A stretch of DNA of 54,558 bases from Opitutaceae bacterium (GCA_030648295.1 JAUSID010000209.1:1-54558), one strand, 5' to 3'; positions 26,991-35,960 are shown, counted from the first letter of the stretch. Notes: generated from the letters alone by a model not told the origin. Made by a program: numbers and translations.

Positions 26991-27331
26991 GCACTCAAAT
27001 AAATTATCCAGGGCGCATGTTTCAGATGTGGCGCTACGAAGTGGGACACGGGCAGCTTCTCTTTCGGAGCACAAAATCCACCGAGCATCCGACGAGAGTC
27101 GATGTGCTGTTCAAAAATGTTGCCGCTATCCAAATGCCGACGGTGTTCAACGGCATGACGGTTCGCTCTACGGACGCGGCACCGTCCTTAGAACTCGGAA
27201 CCTTGGGGCGCTCGGAGCGCGAATTGTTTGAGATCACCGGCGATGGGGTGCGCGGTTATGTAGTTGCCGGAATCGTGGTGACTCACGAAGACGAGGGAAG
27301 TCACGGCGACCCAAGTCCGCTTCTAACTTGA
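26987..27331 (+). CDS. Probable immunity protein for the preceding orphan tip
   Basis: Soluble protein of 114 aa (MSTQINYPGRMFQMWRYEVG...), beta-rich in appearance, with no signal peptide or membrane helix. Its ATG overlaps the stop of the preceding gene (ATGA at 26987-26990), which gives obligatory pairing. I know of no function; the immunity call rests on size, coupling and location in a polymorphic-toxin locus. A longer frame from 26897 exists but runs inside the upstream gene and is unlikely. Confidence 0.5.
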   Translation: MSTQINYPGRMFQMWRYEVGHGQLLFRSTKSTEHPTRVDVLFKNVAAIQMPTVFNGMTVRSTDAAPSLELGTLGRSERELFEITGDGVRGYVVAGIVVTHEDEGSHGDPSPLLT

Positions 27332-27357
27332 GCGCGAAATGATGGGGCAGAAGTTTG

Positions 27358-27573
27358 ATGGCCATCTTCATCGAAGGCATGACGTGCCACTTTTGCGGGC
27401 AGCCGATGCGTCGCGATAGCGACCGAATCAGCTTCTCGCCCTTCGTCGTGAGCCAACTCGATCCGCTCTGGGTCTTCAGCGACGGCTCGTTCCACGCCGA
27501 ATGCGTGCGTGGGCACCCGCTCGGAAATCAGGCCGTCGGAGTGGAAAAAGCGGTCGGGTTTAAACAATTGTGA
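27358..27573 (+). CDS. Small protein with a Cys/His metal site, possible orphan immunity gene
   Basis: Protein of 71 aa beginning MAIFIEGMTCHFCGQPM. A CHFC pair plus a later FHAEC gives a probable CxxC...HxxC zinc site. The middle reads SFSPFVVSQLDPLWVFSDGS. Small proteins of this layout are found among toxin/immunity cassettes, but I cannot assign a family with confidence. It follows the previous gene by 26 nt in the same direction. TTG 27355 is immediately upstream in frame; ATG 27358 is preferred. The end is followed by the truncated LamG/RHS duplication. Confidence 0.45.
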   Translation: MAIFIEGMTCHFCGQPMRRDSDRISFSPFVVSQLDPLWVFSDGSFHAECVRGHPLGNQAVGVEKAVGFKQL

Positions 27574-27716
27574 TTGACGCTAAAAACCTCGTGTCGCTCG
27601 CATGCCGCCGATGCCGCGAGAGCTGGCTTTCCGATCGGTTCCATACGGGCCGGTCCGAGGCCGTCAGCGTCCATATCGGTCGTTTGCGCCGGCGTGGACG
27701 GGATGCAGTCGGGACC

Positions 27717-27819
27717 TGGCAGTATTGCCGAAGTTACGGTTCGCGATGCGACTGGCGTGGGCTGGCCGGCGTTTGGCCGGCGGATCCGGGTGGTGATTGA
27801 GCGGAGGCTGCAGCCATGA
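27717..27819 (+). pseudogene. Duplicated 3' end of the LamG gene
   Basis: From GGCAGTATTGCCGAAG onward this matches 21451-21546, the last ~32 codons of the LamG gene (VTVRDATGVGWPAFGRRIRV then IERRLQP), with a few substitutions. The DNA upstream of 27717 does not resemble the LamG gene, so only the tail remains. The stop still overlaps the next start (ATGA), as in the intact copy. Confidence 0.8.
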
Positions 27820-28088
27820 TCCCGACGCCGACATTTCCCTTCTCATCCGACAAGAGCATGCGACCGACCCGCTCTCCGAGCCTTTCACGACTCATCAAGT
27901 GCACGGTTTTCCTGTGTCTTGCCGTACTTTCCCGGGGCGAAGCGGCGGAAACCAATGGAACCTATATCACCATCGCATGGGACTGGTGGGACCCGCTCCA
28001 CTTCTGGCGGGAACCGCGCACGTATCATGCCTACGTCGGTGCCACCGTCTGTCTCTTCCGGGAACCGCTAAACCACCATGCTTCTTGA
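27816..28088 (+). pseudogene. Truncated duplicate of the RHS gene 5' end
   Basis: The first ~78 codons repeat the N-terminus of the RHS gene at 21543. About 96 bases around the junction (27795-27890 against 21522-21617) are identical, and divergence then rises until about 28049, after which similarity stops abruptly. The frame then runs into unrelated sequence (CLFREPLNHHAS) and ends at 28088, overlapping the next gene. The YD core and toxin tip are lost. This is best read as the scar of a second LamG-RHS unit whose middle has been deleted, joining its 5' end to an immunity-like gene. Confidence 0.8.
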
Positions 28089-28488
28089 ATGCATAACCAA
28101 CCGAGTCGGCGACTTGCCGGAAATTGAGAGAGCGCACGTAGGTGAACACGTGCATTCAGATGACCTGCACCTTGTGCGCGGTAAACGCTATGTGGTGTAT
28201 GGCGTCGTTCTCCGGGCGGGGCTTCCGTGGTATCTTGTCGTTGATGATGACGAAGCGGAATATCCCAAGCCCCAGTTCGCGGGCTTCTTTAACGTGATTG
28301 ATGAGGCGATTCCACCAGGGTGGCGTTTTCAGTGGCGTTGTGGACCTTGGCCTGACGGTGCGCTTCTCCCTTCCGAGTGGTGTGAGCCGCGTTTTTTTGA
28401 GGCGTTGCTGGATGGTGGGCCAAATGAAGTGGCGGTCTTCAAAGCCAAAAAAGCCGAAATAGATTCGGTATCGCAACCTCCTCAATGA
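28078..28488 (+). CDS. Immunity-like orphan protein behind the RHS scar
   Basis: Soluble protein of 136 aa (MLLECITNRVGDLPEIERAH...). Tryptophan- and aspartate-rich segments occur in the middle (WYLVVDDDEAEYPKPQFAGF, IPPGWRFQWRCGPW). It has no signal peptide. I cannot name a family, but the size, acidity and location directly after a truncated RHS gene suggest an immunity gene whose toxin tip was lost with the deletion at about 28049. Its ATG lies inside the last codons of the truncated RHS frame. It is the last gene of the toxin locus; mrdA converges on it 265 bases further on. Confidence 0.5.
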   Translation: MLLECITNRVGDLPEIERAHVGEHVHSDDLHLVRGKRYVVYGVVLRAGLPWYLVVDDDEAEYPKPQFAGFFNVIDEAIPPGWRFQWRCGPWPDGALLPSEWCEPRFFEALLDGGPNEVAVFKAKKAEIDSVSQPPQ

Positions 28489-28733
28489 ACCAAGCGACAC
28501 GTCTCGCGCCAAGCCTGCGCGCGCTGCCAATCCCGGCGCACGGGTGCAGTTCCGGACGGATGCGCGGCAGGGACGGTACGGCTGCGTTACAGCGAAAAAC
28601 ATTCGTCGCCCACGGCGCGCGCGCCGGCCGGAATTTTTCTAATCGATGGCCGGGCAGGGGAGGAATGGACGTTCACCACGAGCTCCCCGACGACCCGGCG
28701 GCCGGTCGAGGAAGTGTCAGTCGTACTCCCGGT

Positions 28734-28751
28734 GCGGCGCAGCAGCGCCGC
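28734..28751 (-). terminator. Possible hairpin downstream of mrdA
   Basis: Perfect 7-bp arms GCGGCGC (28734-28740) and GCGCCGC (28745-28751) with a 4-nt loop lie 3 nt past the mrdA stop. No T-run follows on the minus strand, so intrinsic termination is uncertain. Confidence 0.3.
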
Positions 28752-28753
28752 CA

Positions 28754-30733
28754 TCACTCCGTCTTGAATTTCACCGGCGGTCCGGCGGGCTGGTTTTTCT
28801 TGTCGAGCCAGGTGCGGAGGATCGCATGCGCCACCGGGCTGGCGTAGCGTCCGCCCCCAGTTTCCTCACCGGGCGTGTCGCCCTCGATCGCGATCGCGAT
28901 CGCGATTTGGGGATTCTCGACCGGCGCGAATGCGATGAGCCACGCAAAGTTGATGGTACCCTTCACCGTGTGGGCCTGGGCTGTGCCCGTCTTGGCTGCG
29001 ATTCTCAGTCCGGTGAGCGGCGGCAATCCACCCCGTCCGTTTTGCAGGATTCGCGCGGTGCCGCTTGCACCCGTGGTCACGCGTTCCATGCCGTTCACCA
29101 ACGCGGCACGCTGCGCCGGCGTCAGCCCGATCGATTCCGTCTTCTGCCGCGGCCGGTTCGGCTGGTGGAGCAGCGTCGGCTGCGTCCACACCTCATCCCG
29201 CGCGACCGAAGCCATGAAGCACGCCATCGAAAGCGGACTCACCGAGACGTAGCCCTGGCCGATTGACATCAGCACCGTATCGCCGCCGACCCACGCCTGC
29301 TTGAGCGTCTTCCGCTTCCACTCCGGGTTCGGGATGATCATCCGGCGCGTCTCGTCGGTGAGCTCGATTCCGGTCGGCTGATCGAGATGAAAACGCCGCG
29401 CCTCCGCGGCAATCACGTCCGGGCCCATCTTGTAGCCGTGCTCGTAGAAGAACACGTTGCAGCTCCGCTCGATCGCCTCCTCGATGGCAAGTTCGCCATG
29501 GGCATGGCGATCGTGGCAGTCGAATTCGCGCCCGAGCCGGAAGAATCCGGGGCAAAACGCCGTGCCTTCGGGCGTGATCACGCCCGAGCGCAGCCCTGCA
29601 ATCGTCATCAGGATCTTGAACGATGAACCCGGTGGATAGGTGCCCTGGATGGCGCGCTTGAACAGCGCGCCGCGGGCGTTGGCGTCGGCCCAGGTGGCGG
29701 TGCTGATGCGCGGCGAAAATTGCGACAGGTCGTAATCCGGTTTGCTGGCGAGCACGAGGACTTCGCCCGTGTTCACGTCCATGGCGATGGCCGTTCCTGC
29801 CATCTCGGTTTCGCCGAGAGTCTTCTCCGCCGCCAGCTGGAGATCGATGTCGAGTGACAGCGTGAGGTCGCGGCCCTGCTTCGGCAAAACCACCTGGATC
29901 GCCGGGTTGATGCGGTTGCCCGCGGGGTCGACGCGGAAGATGGACCCGCCCGCCTCACCCTGGAGCAACGAGTCGAATCGCTTCTCGATGCCGTCACGCC
30001 CCATCGTGCCCTTCATCTTGAAGGTGCGCAGGTCGTCGCCCGGGAGGTCCTCGACCTCGAGATCGTCAGTCGACCCCACGTATCCAAGCGTATGTGACGC
30101 GGCCGAACCGTAGGGATAGTAGCGCGTGCTGAAGGAGTACACGTTGGCCGGTGAGTTTACCGGCAGCTTCTCGAGCAGCCGCGCATACTCCTTCGGTTCC
30201 AGGTCGTCGATCAACGTGAACGGCAGGAGCAGTTCGCGGCTGAAGTGGCGCTGCAATTCGCGGGCGTCGACCCTCTCCTCGCGTCCGATGACCCGGTTGA
30301 CCTCGTCGAGGTAACGCTGCACGACCGAGACGCGCGCGATTTGCTCCAGCTGCCAGGGCGAGGGGACGTTCTGGTCGTCCATCGCGCGGTAGTTCTTGCG
30401 GATCCGAATCTGTTCGCGGCGGATCTCGGGCCGCAGCACGTCGAGCAGCAGCCGCACGGAAAAACGCGGCCGGTTACCGACGAGCAGCTTCTGGTTGCGA
30501 TCGTAGATGTTGCCGCGGGGGCCGGGAACGAGAATGCGACGCTGGTTCTGCTGGCGTTCCGCGTCGGCGTGTTCCCCCGTCTTCGACAGTTGCTGGTAAG
30601 CCAGCCCGCCGGCGAGGGTCAGCAACAGCGCGGCGATGATGAAATAAAAGAAAATTATCCGCGGATCGTAGCCCTTGTGCGACTCCACCAGGCTGCCGGA
30701 ACGGTCGGCGAGATTGATGTCGGTGGTGGCCAC
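28754..30733 (-). CDS. mrdA: Penicillin-binding protein 2 (peptidoglycan transpeptidase of the elongasome)
   Basis: Class B high-molecular-mass PBP, about 660 aa, that cross-links peptidoglycan during lateral growth. It has one N-terminal membrane helix (IIFFYFIIAALLLTLAGGLA), then the dimerisation region starting ILVPGPRGNIYDRN. The transpeptidase domain shows the three motifs in order: SSFK in PPGSSFKI (active Ser about residue 370), SCN in IERSCNVFFYEHG, and KTGTA in IAAKTGTAQ. The frame is open to 30865, inside mreD. GTG 30733, 32 nt after the mreD stop, gives a normal cytoplasmic leader. It is the last gene of mreB-mreC-mreD-mrdA; the rodA gene that often follows is absent here. Confidence 0.93.
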   Translation of the reverse strand: MATTDINLADRSGSLVESHKGYDPRIIFFYFIIAALLLTLAGGLAYQQLSKTGEHADAERQQNQRRILVPGPRGNIYDRNQKLLVGNRPRFSVRLLLDVLRPEIRREQIRIRKNYRAMDDQNVPSPWQLEQIARVSVVQRYLDEVNRVIGREERVDARELQRHFSRELLLPFTLIDDLEPKEYARLLEKLPVNSPANVYSFSTRYYPYGSAASHTLGYVGSTDDLEVEDLPGDDLRTFKMKGTMGRDGIEKRFDSLLQGEAGGSIFRVDPAGNRINPAIQVVLPKQGRDLTLSLDIDLQLAAEKTLGETEMAGTAIAMDVNTGEVLVLASKPDYDLSQFSPRISTATWADANARGALFKRAIQGTYPPGSSFKILMTIAGLRSGVITPEGTAFCPGFFRLGREFDCHDRHAHGELAIEEAIERSCNVFFYEHGYKMGPDVIAAEARRFHLDQPTGIELTDETRRMIIPNPEWKRKTLKQAWVGGDTVLMSIGQGYVSVSPLSMACFMASVARDEVWTQPTLLHQPNRPRQKTESIGLTPAQRAALVNGMERVTTGASGTARILQNGRGGLPPLTGLRIAAKTGTAQAHTVKGTINFAWLIAFAPVENPQIAIAIAIEGDTPGEETGGGRYASPVAHAILRTWLDKKNQPAGPPVKFKTE

Positions 30734-30765
30734 GCGTCCAGTTAGGTTTTCCCCGACCGAAAACC

Positions 30766-31275
30766 TCAAGCGAAGTTTTCGCGCTCGACCTGGGCGAGCA
30801 CAAGGGCGCGGGCTTGCAAGGCAAAAAACCACGGCGTCACCAGCGCGATAAACACCTGGGAACATAACAGATCGACCGCCAGCCGCAGCCAGGCGGCGCC
30901 CGGGGCCGGCGAGTGGTGCACCTGAGTGAAGGAGAACACGATGAACAGGCCGAGGTTCACCAGCAGCATCACCACGACGTTGCCCGCCACGTCCTCGCGC
31001 GGGAGCCGATCGCGCAGGTGAAACACGGCCACGTGCGCGGCTGCGAACAGCACCAGGTGGGTGCCAAAAACCACCGGCGATGTCGAATCACACAGCAACC
31101 CCGCGAGCAGACTGGCGGTGAAGCCGGCCCGCCAGGGCTGGAGCATGGCGCCGTGAACCACATAAAGCGCGGCGACGAAAAGATACACCCGGGTGCCGGT
31201 CAGCAGGTGATTGAGCTCGGCCATGATCAGCCAGAGCAGCAACTGGCCCGCAAAGATGACGGCGATTCGGCGCAT
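30766..31275 (-). CDS. mreD: Rod shape-determining protein MreD
   Basis: Small polytopic membrane protein (169 aa, about five hydrophobic helices, e.g. IAVIFAGQLLLWLIMAEL, VVVMLLVNLGLFIVFSF). Membership in MreD rests on size, hydrophobicity and its place between mreC (5 nt upstream) and mrdA. It links cytoplasmic MreB to periplasmic MreC and the PBP2 complex in the elongasome. Start ATG 31275. Confidence 0.85.
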   Translation of the reverse strand: MRRIAVIFAGQLLLWLIMAELNHLLTGTRVYLFVAALYVVHGAMLQPWRAGFTASLLAGLLCDSTSPVVFGTHLVLFAAAHVAVFHLRDRLPREDVAGNVVVMLLVNLGLFIVFSFTQVHHSPAPGAAWLRLAVDLLCSQVFIALVTPWFFALQARALVLAQVERENFA

Positions 31276-31280
31276 GGTCC

Positions 31281-32123
31281 TCAGTCGGTGCCCGGGGTGA
31301 GCGGCACGAGCACCGTGACCTCGGACACCGAGCCCAGCCGTTCATCGAGTTTGATCTCGCCGGACTTGAAGAGACCGTCGCTGCCGAGTTCGGCCTTGGT
31401 GATCGTGCCGAGGCTGAGACCAGGCGGAAAAACGCCGCCCAGTCCGGACGTGACCAGCCGCTTCGGCGATTGCGGCGTCGCGATGATGTCGAGGGGCACG
31501 AACTCGACGATGCCGGTCGGCGGCGCGAAAGTCGGGTTTACCCCCCCCTGAAAACTAATCGGCCGGCCGAGCGGATCGCCCTCAATCACACCGGCAAGAC
31601 GGACGCCGGGATTGCTGATGAGGTCGACCACCGAGGTGGTGAGGTGGACCTCGCTGACCCGGCCGACGACGCCGCCGGTGAACACAACCGGCGCGCCGAC
31701 GGGGATGCCAAAGTTGCGACCCTTCCGGATGACGATCCGCTGCCACCAGCCGGAAAAATCGCGGCGGGCGACGCGGGCATGCTCGTAGCGGTACTCCTGG
31801 AAGGAGGGCAGCCGCAGCACATTTTCCAGCCGCGCGATCTCGGTCCGCAACTCGGCGTTCTGCTGCACCGCCATCTCGTACGACGAGTTCAGCCGGGCCA
31901 GATCGCGACCGGCCTCGATCAGTTCACTCTTCGAGTGCAGCCGCAACGACCAGAATTCCTGGAGATCGCGGATGCGCGACGCCGCGATGGTGACCGGAGC
32001 CGTGAGTTCGAAGAAACTCGCCCGGGCGAAAGTTTTGAGGACGACCGGCAGCAGCAGCCACACCGCGACAACAAGACCCAGGGTCAGAAATGGGCGGGCC
32101 TGGTCGAAGCGTTTCGTGGGCAC
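31281..32123 (-). CDS. mreC: Rod shape-determining protein MreC
   Basis: Bitopic inner-membrane protein with a large periplasmic part that scaffolds PBP2. One N-terminal helix (FLTLGLVVAVWLLLPVVLKTF) is followed by a coiled-coil segment (SSYEMAVQQNAELRTEIARLENVLRL region) and the paired beta-barrel MreC core (GWWQRIVIRKGRNFGIPVG, VVFTGGVVGRVSEV). The open frame reaches 32186, but those first 21 codons come from a dispersed inverted repeat. GTG 32123 gives the conserved-looking MPTKRFDQARPF start and about 280 aa. mreD follows after 5 nt. Confidence 0.9.
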   Translation of the reverse strand: MPTKRFDQARPFLTLGLVVAVWLLLPVVLKTFARASFFELTAPVTIAASRIRDLQEFWSLRLHSKSELIEAGRDLARLNSSYEMAVQQNAELRTEIARLENVLRLPSFQEYRYEHARVARRDFSGWWQRIVIRKGRNFGIPVGAPVVFTGGVVGRVSEVHLTTSVVDLISNPGVRLAGVIEGDPLGRPISFQGGVNPTFAPPTGIVEFVPLDIIATPQSPKRLVTSGLGGVFPPGLSLGTITKAELGSDGLFKSGEIKLDERLGSVSEVTVLVPLTPGTD

Positions 32124-32130
32124 GGTCAGA

Positions 32131-32219
32131 GTGACGGGTGATCGGTGAAGAGTGACGAGTGGAAACGACGCTTCGCCAGCAGGCAAATCCCGTCACTCAT
32201 CACCGTCACACGTCACGGG
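32131..32219. repeat. Imperfect inverted repeat between mreB and mreC
   Basis: Iterated GTGACGGGTGA-type words at 32131-32159 are mirrored by CCCGTCACTCATCACCGTCA from 32189 to about 32219. This is another of the low-complexity inverted repeats found between genes here. It sits inside the mre operon and overlaps the earliest possible mreC start. Confidence 0.6.
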
Positions 32220-32236
32220 CGCGCTCCCGCGCGCCC

Positions 32237-33250
32237 TCAAGCGTTCTGCATCAGCCACGAGAGATCGTTCAGCACGGCACCGGTGCCGTTGGCGACGGCG
32301 GACAGCGGATCCTCGCTGACGGTGACGGGCAGGCCCGTCTTTTCGCTCAGGAGCCTGTCGATCCCGCGAATCAACGCGCCGCCGCCGGCCATCACGAATC
32401 CGCGGTCGACGAGGTCGGCCGAAAGTTCCGGGGGGCAGCGTTCGAGTGTGACGCGCACCGCGTCGACGATGGATGCGATCGTGTCCGCCAGCGCCTCGCG
32501 GATTTCCTGCGAAGTGACGTGGATGGTCTTCGGCAGGCCGGCCACCGAGTCGCGGCCCTTGACCTCCATCGTCAGCTCGTCGTCGAGCGCGTAGGCCGAG
32601 CCCACGCGCATCTTGATTTCCTCCGCCGTGCGCTCGCCGATGAGGAGGTTGTACGCGCGCTTCATGTAATTGATGATGGCGAGGTCGAGTTCGTCACCAG
32701 CGACGCGAATCGATTTTGAGAATACGATGCCGTTCAGCGAGATGATCGCGATCTCGGTCGTGCCGCCGCCGATGTCCACGATCATGTTGGCCGTGGGTTC
32801 GTCGATCGGCAGCCCGACCCCGATGGCGGCGGCCATCGGTTCCGGAATGGTGATGACGTCGCGGGCGCCGGCGTGCATGGCCGATTCCTTCACCGCGCGT
32901 TTTTCGACCTCGGTGATGCCGGACGGGATCGCGATGACCACGCGGGGCGGAGCCCGGAACGCGTTGCTGGAGACCTTGCGGATGAAATACCGCAGCATCG
33001 CCTCGGTCACATCGAAGTCGGCAATGACGCCGTCCTTCATCGGCCGGATCGCGGTGATGTTGCCGGGGGTGCGCCCCAGCATCCGTTTCGCCTCGTCACC
33101 GACCGCACGCACCTTGCGCGTCGTGGTGTCGAGTGCGACCACCGAGGGCTCGCGTAGGACGATGCCCTTGTCTTTGACGTAAACGAGTGTGTTGGCCGTG
33201 CCGAGATCGATGCCGATATCGTTCGAGAAATAGCCGAAGATGTTCGCCAT
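32237..33250 (-). CDS. mreB: Rod shape-determining actin homologue MreB
   Basis: Bacterial actin of 337 aa that forms membrane-associated filaments orienting cell-wall synthesis. Visible motifs: the phosphate-1 loop [20 protein letters not shown] at the N-terminus, [15 protein letters not shown], and the phosphate-2 loop [29 protein letters not shown] near the end is also MreB-like. ATG 33250 gives the canonical [13 protein letters not shown] start; the frame upstream to 33349 is not conserved-looking. It is the first gene of the mre-mrdA operon. Confidence 0.95.
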   Translation of the reverse strand: MANIFGYFSNDIGIDLGTANTLVYVKDKGIVLREPSVVALDTTTRKVRAVGDEAKRMLGRTPGNITAIRPMKDGVIADFDVTEAMLRYFIRKVSSNAFRAPPRVVIAIPSGITEVEKRAVKESAMHAGARDVITIPEPMAAAIGVGLPIDEPTANMIVDIGGGTTEIAIISLNGIVFSKSIRVAGDELDLAIINYMKRAYNLLIGERTAEEIKMRVGSAYALDDELTMEVKGRDSVAGLPKTIHVTSQEIREALADTIASIVDAVRVTLERCPPELSADLVDRGFVMAGGGALIRGIDRLLSEKTGLPVTVSEDPLSAVANGTGAVLNDLSWLMQNA

Positions 33251-33564
33251 GTGGTGCGGAAGCGGAGGGCGGCGTGCCGCCGACGGAAACGAATCGGCGG
33301 CCCATAAAAGTGTCAACGAGGTAAATACACTGTTTTGCCTTGGGAACACGCACGGCGTGACTGCGAACGGCAGGTCCGGTCACTGGTTTTGAGTTTCAGG
33401 CTTTGGGTGCGGAACGGCCGATTCCAGCCCTCCGGGTCGCGGCCCTACTGCCACTTTCGCGGCAATCCAAAGGCCAAGACCAGAACTCGAGCCGCGCGGC
33501 GTTACGTCGCGCCGGGCTTGACGCTGCGCACGGTTCGCCGCGTGTTTGTGACGCCCACGTTGCG
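33251..33564. promoter_or_regulatory. Divergent gap between mreB and the antiporter gene
   Basis: This 314-base region must hold the mreB and antiporter promoters. On the minus strand, TTGACA (plus-strand 33312-33317) lies about 62 bases before the mreB start and could be a -35 box, but the -10 position 17 bases on (TTCGTT) is poor. I see no repeat or small gene here. Confidence 0.3.
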
Positions 33565-35880
33565 ATGCACGGAATCGAATTCATCCAGGATTTGGCGATC
33601 ATCCTGATCGTCGCGGGAGTGGTGGGCTGGCTGTGCCAGCGGGTTGGGCTTTCGGCGGTCGTCGGTTTCCTGGTCGCCGGCATGGTCGTGGGACCGTTCA
33701 ACCCGCGCGTCACACTCGTGTCTGACACGGAGCGGATCCAGACGCTCGCGCAGGTCGGCCTCGTGTTCCTGATGTTCTCGATCGGGTTGCAGCTCAGCCT
33801 GCGGAAGATGCGGCGGCTGGGAATGTCGTTGATGCTCGCGACCGCGGTCGGCGCGATCATGGTCTACTACCTCTCGCGGCTGCTCGGCATCGCGATGGGG
33901 TGGAGCGGGCGCGAGTCGCTCTTTCTCGCCGGCATGTTGATGGTGTCGTCGTCCGCCATCATCGGAAAGATTCTGCACGAAACCGGCACGAATCACGAAC
34001 GCTCGGGGCAGCTCGCGATGGGCGTGGCGGTGCTCGAGGACGTTGTCGCCGTGGTGATGTTGACGCTGTTGAATTCGCTCGTGCACATGGGCACGGGGGC
34101 GCGCACGCAGGTCGGCGAAACGCTGCTGTTCCTTGGCGCATTCGTTGTCCTGGCCGGCATCGCGGGATTGCTGCTCATCCCGTCGCTGCTGAAACGCATG
34201 AGCATCGCGGCCAACGAGGAACTCCAGACCCTCGGGATTGCGGCCATGCTGTTTGGGCTGGCCGTGGTCGCCGATGCCGCCGGCTACTCGCTCGCGCTCG
34301 GTGCGTTCCTGCTTGGCACCATCGTCGCGGAGACGATGCACCGGCATCAGGTCGAGCGGACGTTCGAAGGCATGCGCGACATCTTCAGCGCGGTTTTTTT
34401 CGTGGCGATCGGAATGCAGATCAATCCGCGGGACCTCCGCAGCGAGGGGTTGCTCATTCTCGGCGTCGCGGCCTTCACCTTGACGGTGCGGCCGGTGGCG
34501 GTGACGACCGGGCTCGCGCTGATTGGCACGCCACTCAAGGACGCGCTTCGGACGGGCCTTACCGCGACTCCCATTGGCGAATTTTCGTTCATCATCGCGC
34601 AACTCGGCGTCGCGGCCGCCGTGGTGCCGCCGCGATTTTATCCGCTGGCGGTTGGCGTCTCGCTCGTCACGACCCTGGCGGCACCCTGGCTCACGCGCCG
34701 GTCGGAAAAAATCGCGAACGGCATCGTGGCGCGACAGCCGCGCTGGCTGGCCGACTGGTTCCAGGCCTATCATGGCTGGCTCGAACGGTTGCGGCAGCGG
34801 CGCGCCCGAAACCTTCTCTGGCAGCTCAGTCGCAAGCGGGTCGCGCAGGTCGCCATCGGGGTGCTCTTCGTCACGGGTCTGGTCGTTTTTTCCGGTCAGC
34901 TGCTGGCGATGCTCGAATCGTGGCTCGGACGCGACTGGCTTTTCCCGTACGGGCTCGAGATCACTTTTTGGATCGCCCTCGTGCTCGTGATGCTCGCGCC
35001 GGTCGTCGCCATCTGGCGGAATATTTCGGCGATGGCGATGCTGTATGCCGAGGTCTCGACCCGCGGCCACGCCCAGGCGAAACGACTCCGGCCGGTAATT
35101 GAAAACGCCCTGAAAATCGGCGCGGGAGCGATGATGTACGTGTGGCTCGCGTCAATCCTGCCGGCGGAGGGAACGGCCAAATGGCTGCTGGTCATGACCG
35201 CCGTGATCGCCGTGCTGGCGCTGCTCGTGCTGCGGCGAAAGCTGATCTACTGGCACAGCGAAATGGAGATCGAAATCCTCAGTGCGATGGAGACTTCGGA
35301 TATGAAGATGACGGCGACGACGGCGCCATGGCTCCAGCCGCATGGCGACTGGAATCTGCACATGATCGATTGCACGCTACCCGATCTCGCCGACTGCCAG
35401 GGCAAGGCGATCGCCGACCTCGATTTGCGGGCGCGGTTCGGGTGTTCGGTGGTCGGGATCGAACGCCAGGGATTCATGATCCCCCTGCCACCGCCGGAAG
35501 CGGTGCTTTACCCGCGCGACAAGGTCCTGTTGATGGGAACGACGGAGCAGGTGAATGCCGGCCGCGGTTTCCTTGGCCGCGTCTCCGGCACCAAGACGGC
35601 GGACTCGGTGTTCGAAGAAGTCCGGATGGAGGCGGTCGTGGTACCGGCTTGGAGCCGGGCGGCCGGCAAGAGCCTGGGGGCGCTGTCGCTGGCGCGCGAA
35701 TTCGGGATCCAGGTGGCGGGCATCCATCGCGGCGGGTTGAGGATTCTGAATCCCTCGGGCGAGGAAACGTTGCGCGCCAGCGACGAGATTCTCGTCCTCG
35801 GCACGCCGGTGCAGATTCTGGATTTCAAGACCTGGCTGCGCGAGCAGCCCGAGGAGTTCGCCGACGTGAAGGCCGACTGA
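33565..35880 (+). CDS. Cation:proton antiporter (CPA2/KefB-like) with paired TrkA-C domains
   Basis: Inner-membrane protein of 771 aa. Residues about 1-390 form a CPA2 monovalent cation:proton antiporter fold (FIQDLAIILIVAGVVGWLCQ, GFLVAGMVVGPF, LVFLMFSIGLQLSLRKMR). A second group of hydrophobic helices (about 430-580) follows, and then two cytoplasmic RCK-C/TrkA-C modules (about 590-680 and 690-770), the second being VVVPAWSRAAGKSLGALSLA... to ILVLGTP. The NAD-binding TrkA-N domain of KefB/KefC is missing, so gating probably uses other ligands. ATG 33565 starts the first helix correctly; the frame upstream to 33403 lacks coding character. trpA follows 80 nt later. Confidence 0.85.
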   Translation: MHGIEFIQDLAIILIVAGVVGWLCQRVGLSAVVGFLVAGMVVGPFNPRVTLVSDTERIQTLAQVGLVFLMFSIGLQLSLRKMRRLGMSLMLATAVGAIMVYYLSRLLGIAMGWSGRESLFLAGMLMVSSSAIIGKILHETGTNHERSGQLAMGVAVLEDVVAVVMLTLLNSLVHMGTGARTQVGETLLFLGAFVVLAGIAGLLLIPSLLKRMSIAANEELQTLGIAAMLFGLAVVADAAGYSLALGAFLLGTIVAETMHRHQVERTFEGMRDIFSAVFFVAIGMQINPRDLRSEGLLILGVAAFTLTVRPVAVTTGLALIGTPLKDALRTGLTATPIGEFSFIIAQLGVAAAVVPPRFYPLAVGVSLVTTLAAPWLTRRSEKIANGIVARQPRWLADWFQAYHGWLERLRQRRARNLLWQLSRKRVAQVAIGVLFVTGLVVFSGQLLAMLESWLGRDWLFPYGLEITFWIALVLVMLAPVVAIWRNISAMAMLYAEVSTRGHAQAKRLRPVIENALKIGAGAMMYVWLASILPAEGTAKWLLVMTAVIAVLALLVLRRKLIYWHSEMEIEILSAMETSDMKMTATTAPWLQPHGDWNLHMIDCTLPDLADCQGKAIADLDLRARFGCSVVGIERQGFMIPLPPPEAVLYPRDKVLLMGTTEQVNAGRGFLGRVSGTKTADSVFEEVRMEAVVVPAWSRAAGKSLGALSLAREFGIQVAGIHRGGLRILNPSGEETLRASDEILVLGTPVQILDFKTWLREQPEEFADVKAD

Positions 35881-35960
35881 GCAACGGGCGGCCCGGCCGC
35901 AATCGACGTGTTCGAAAAAGCGTGTCTTTTGGGCCGGGTTCCGGCCAACGTTTTCGTTCC

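Noticed and set aside
27574-27716. In-frame extension upstream of the duplicated LamG tail
   Set aside because: No similarity to the LamG gene and no protein-like character; only 27717 onward is homologous.
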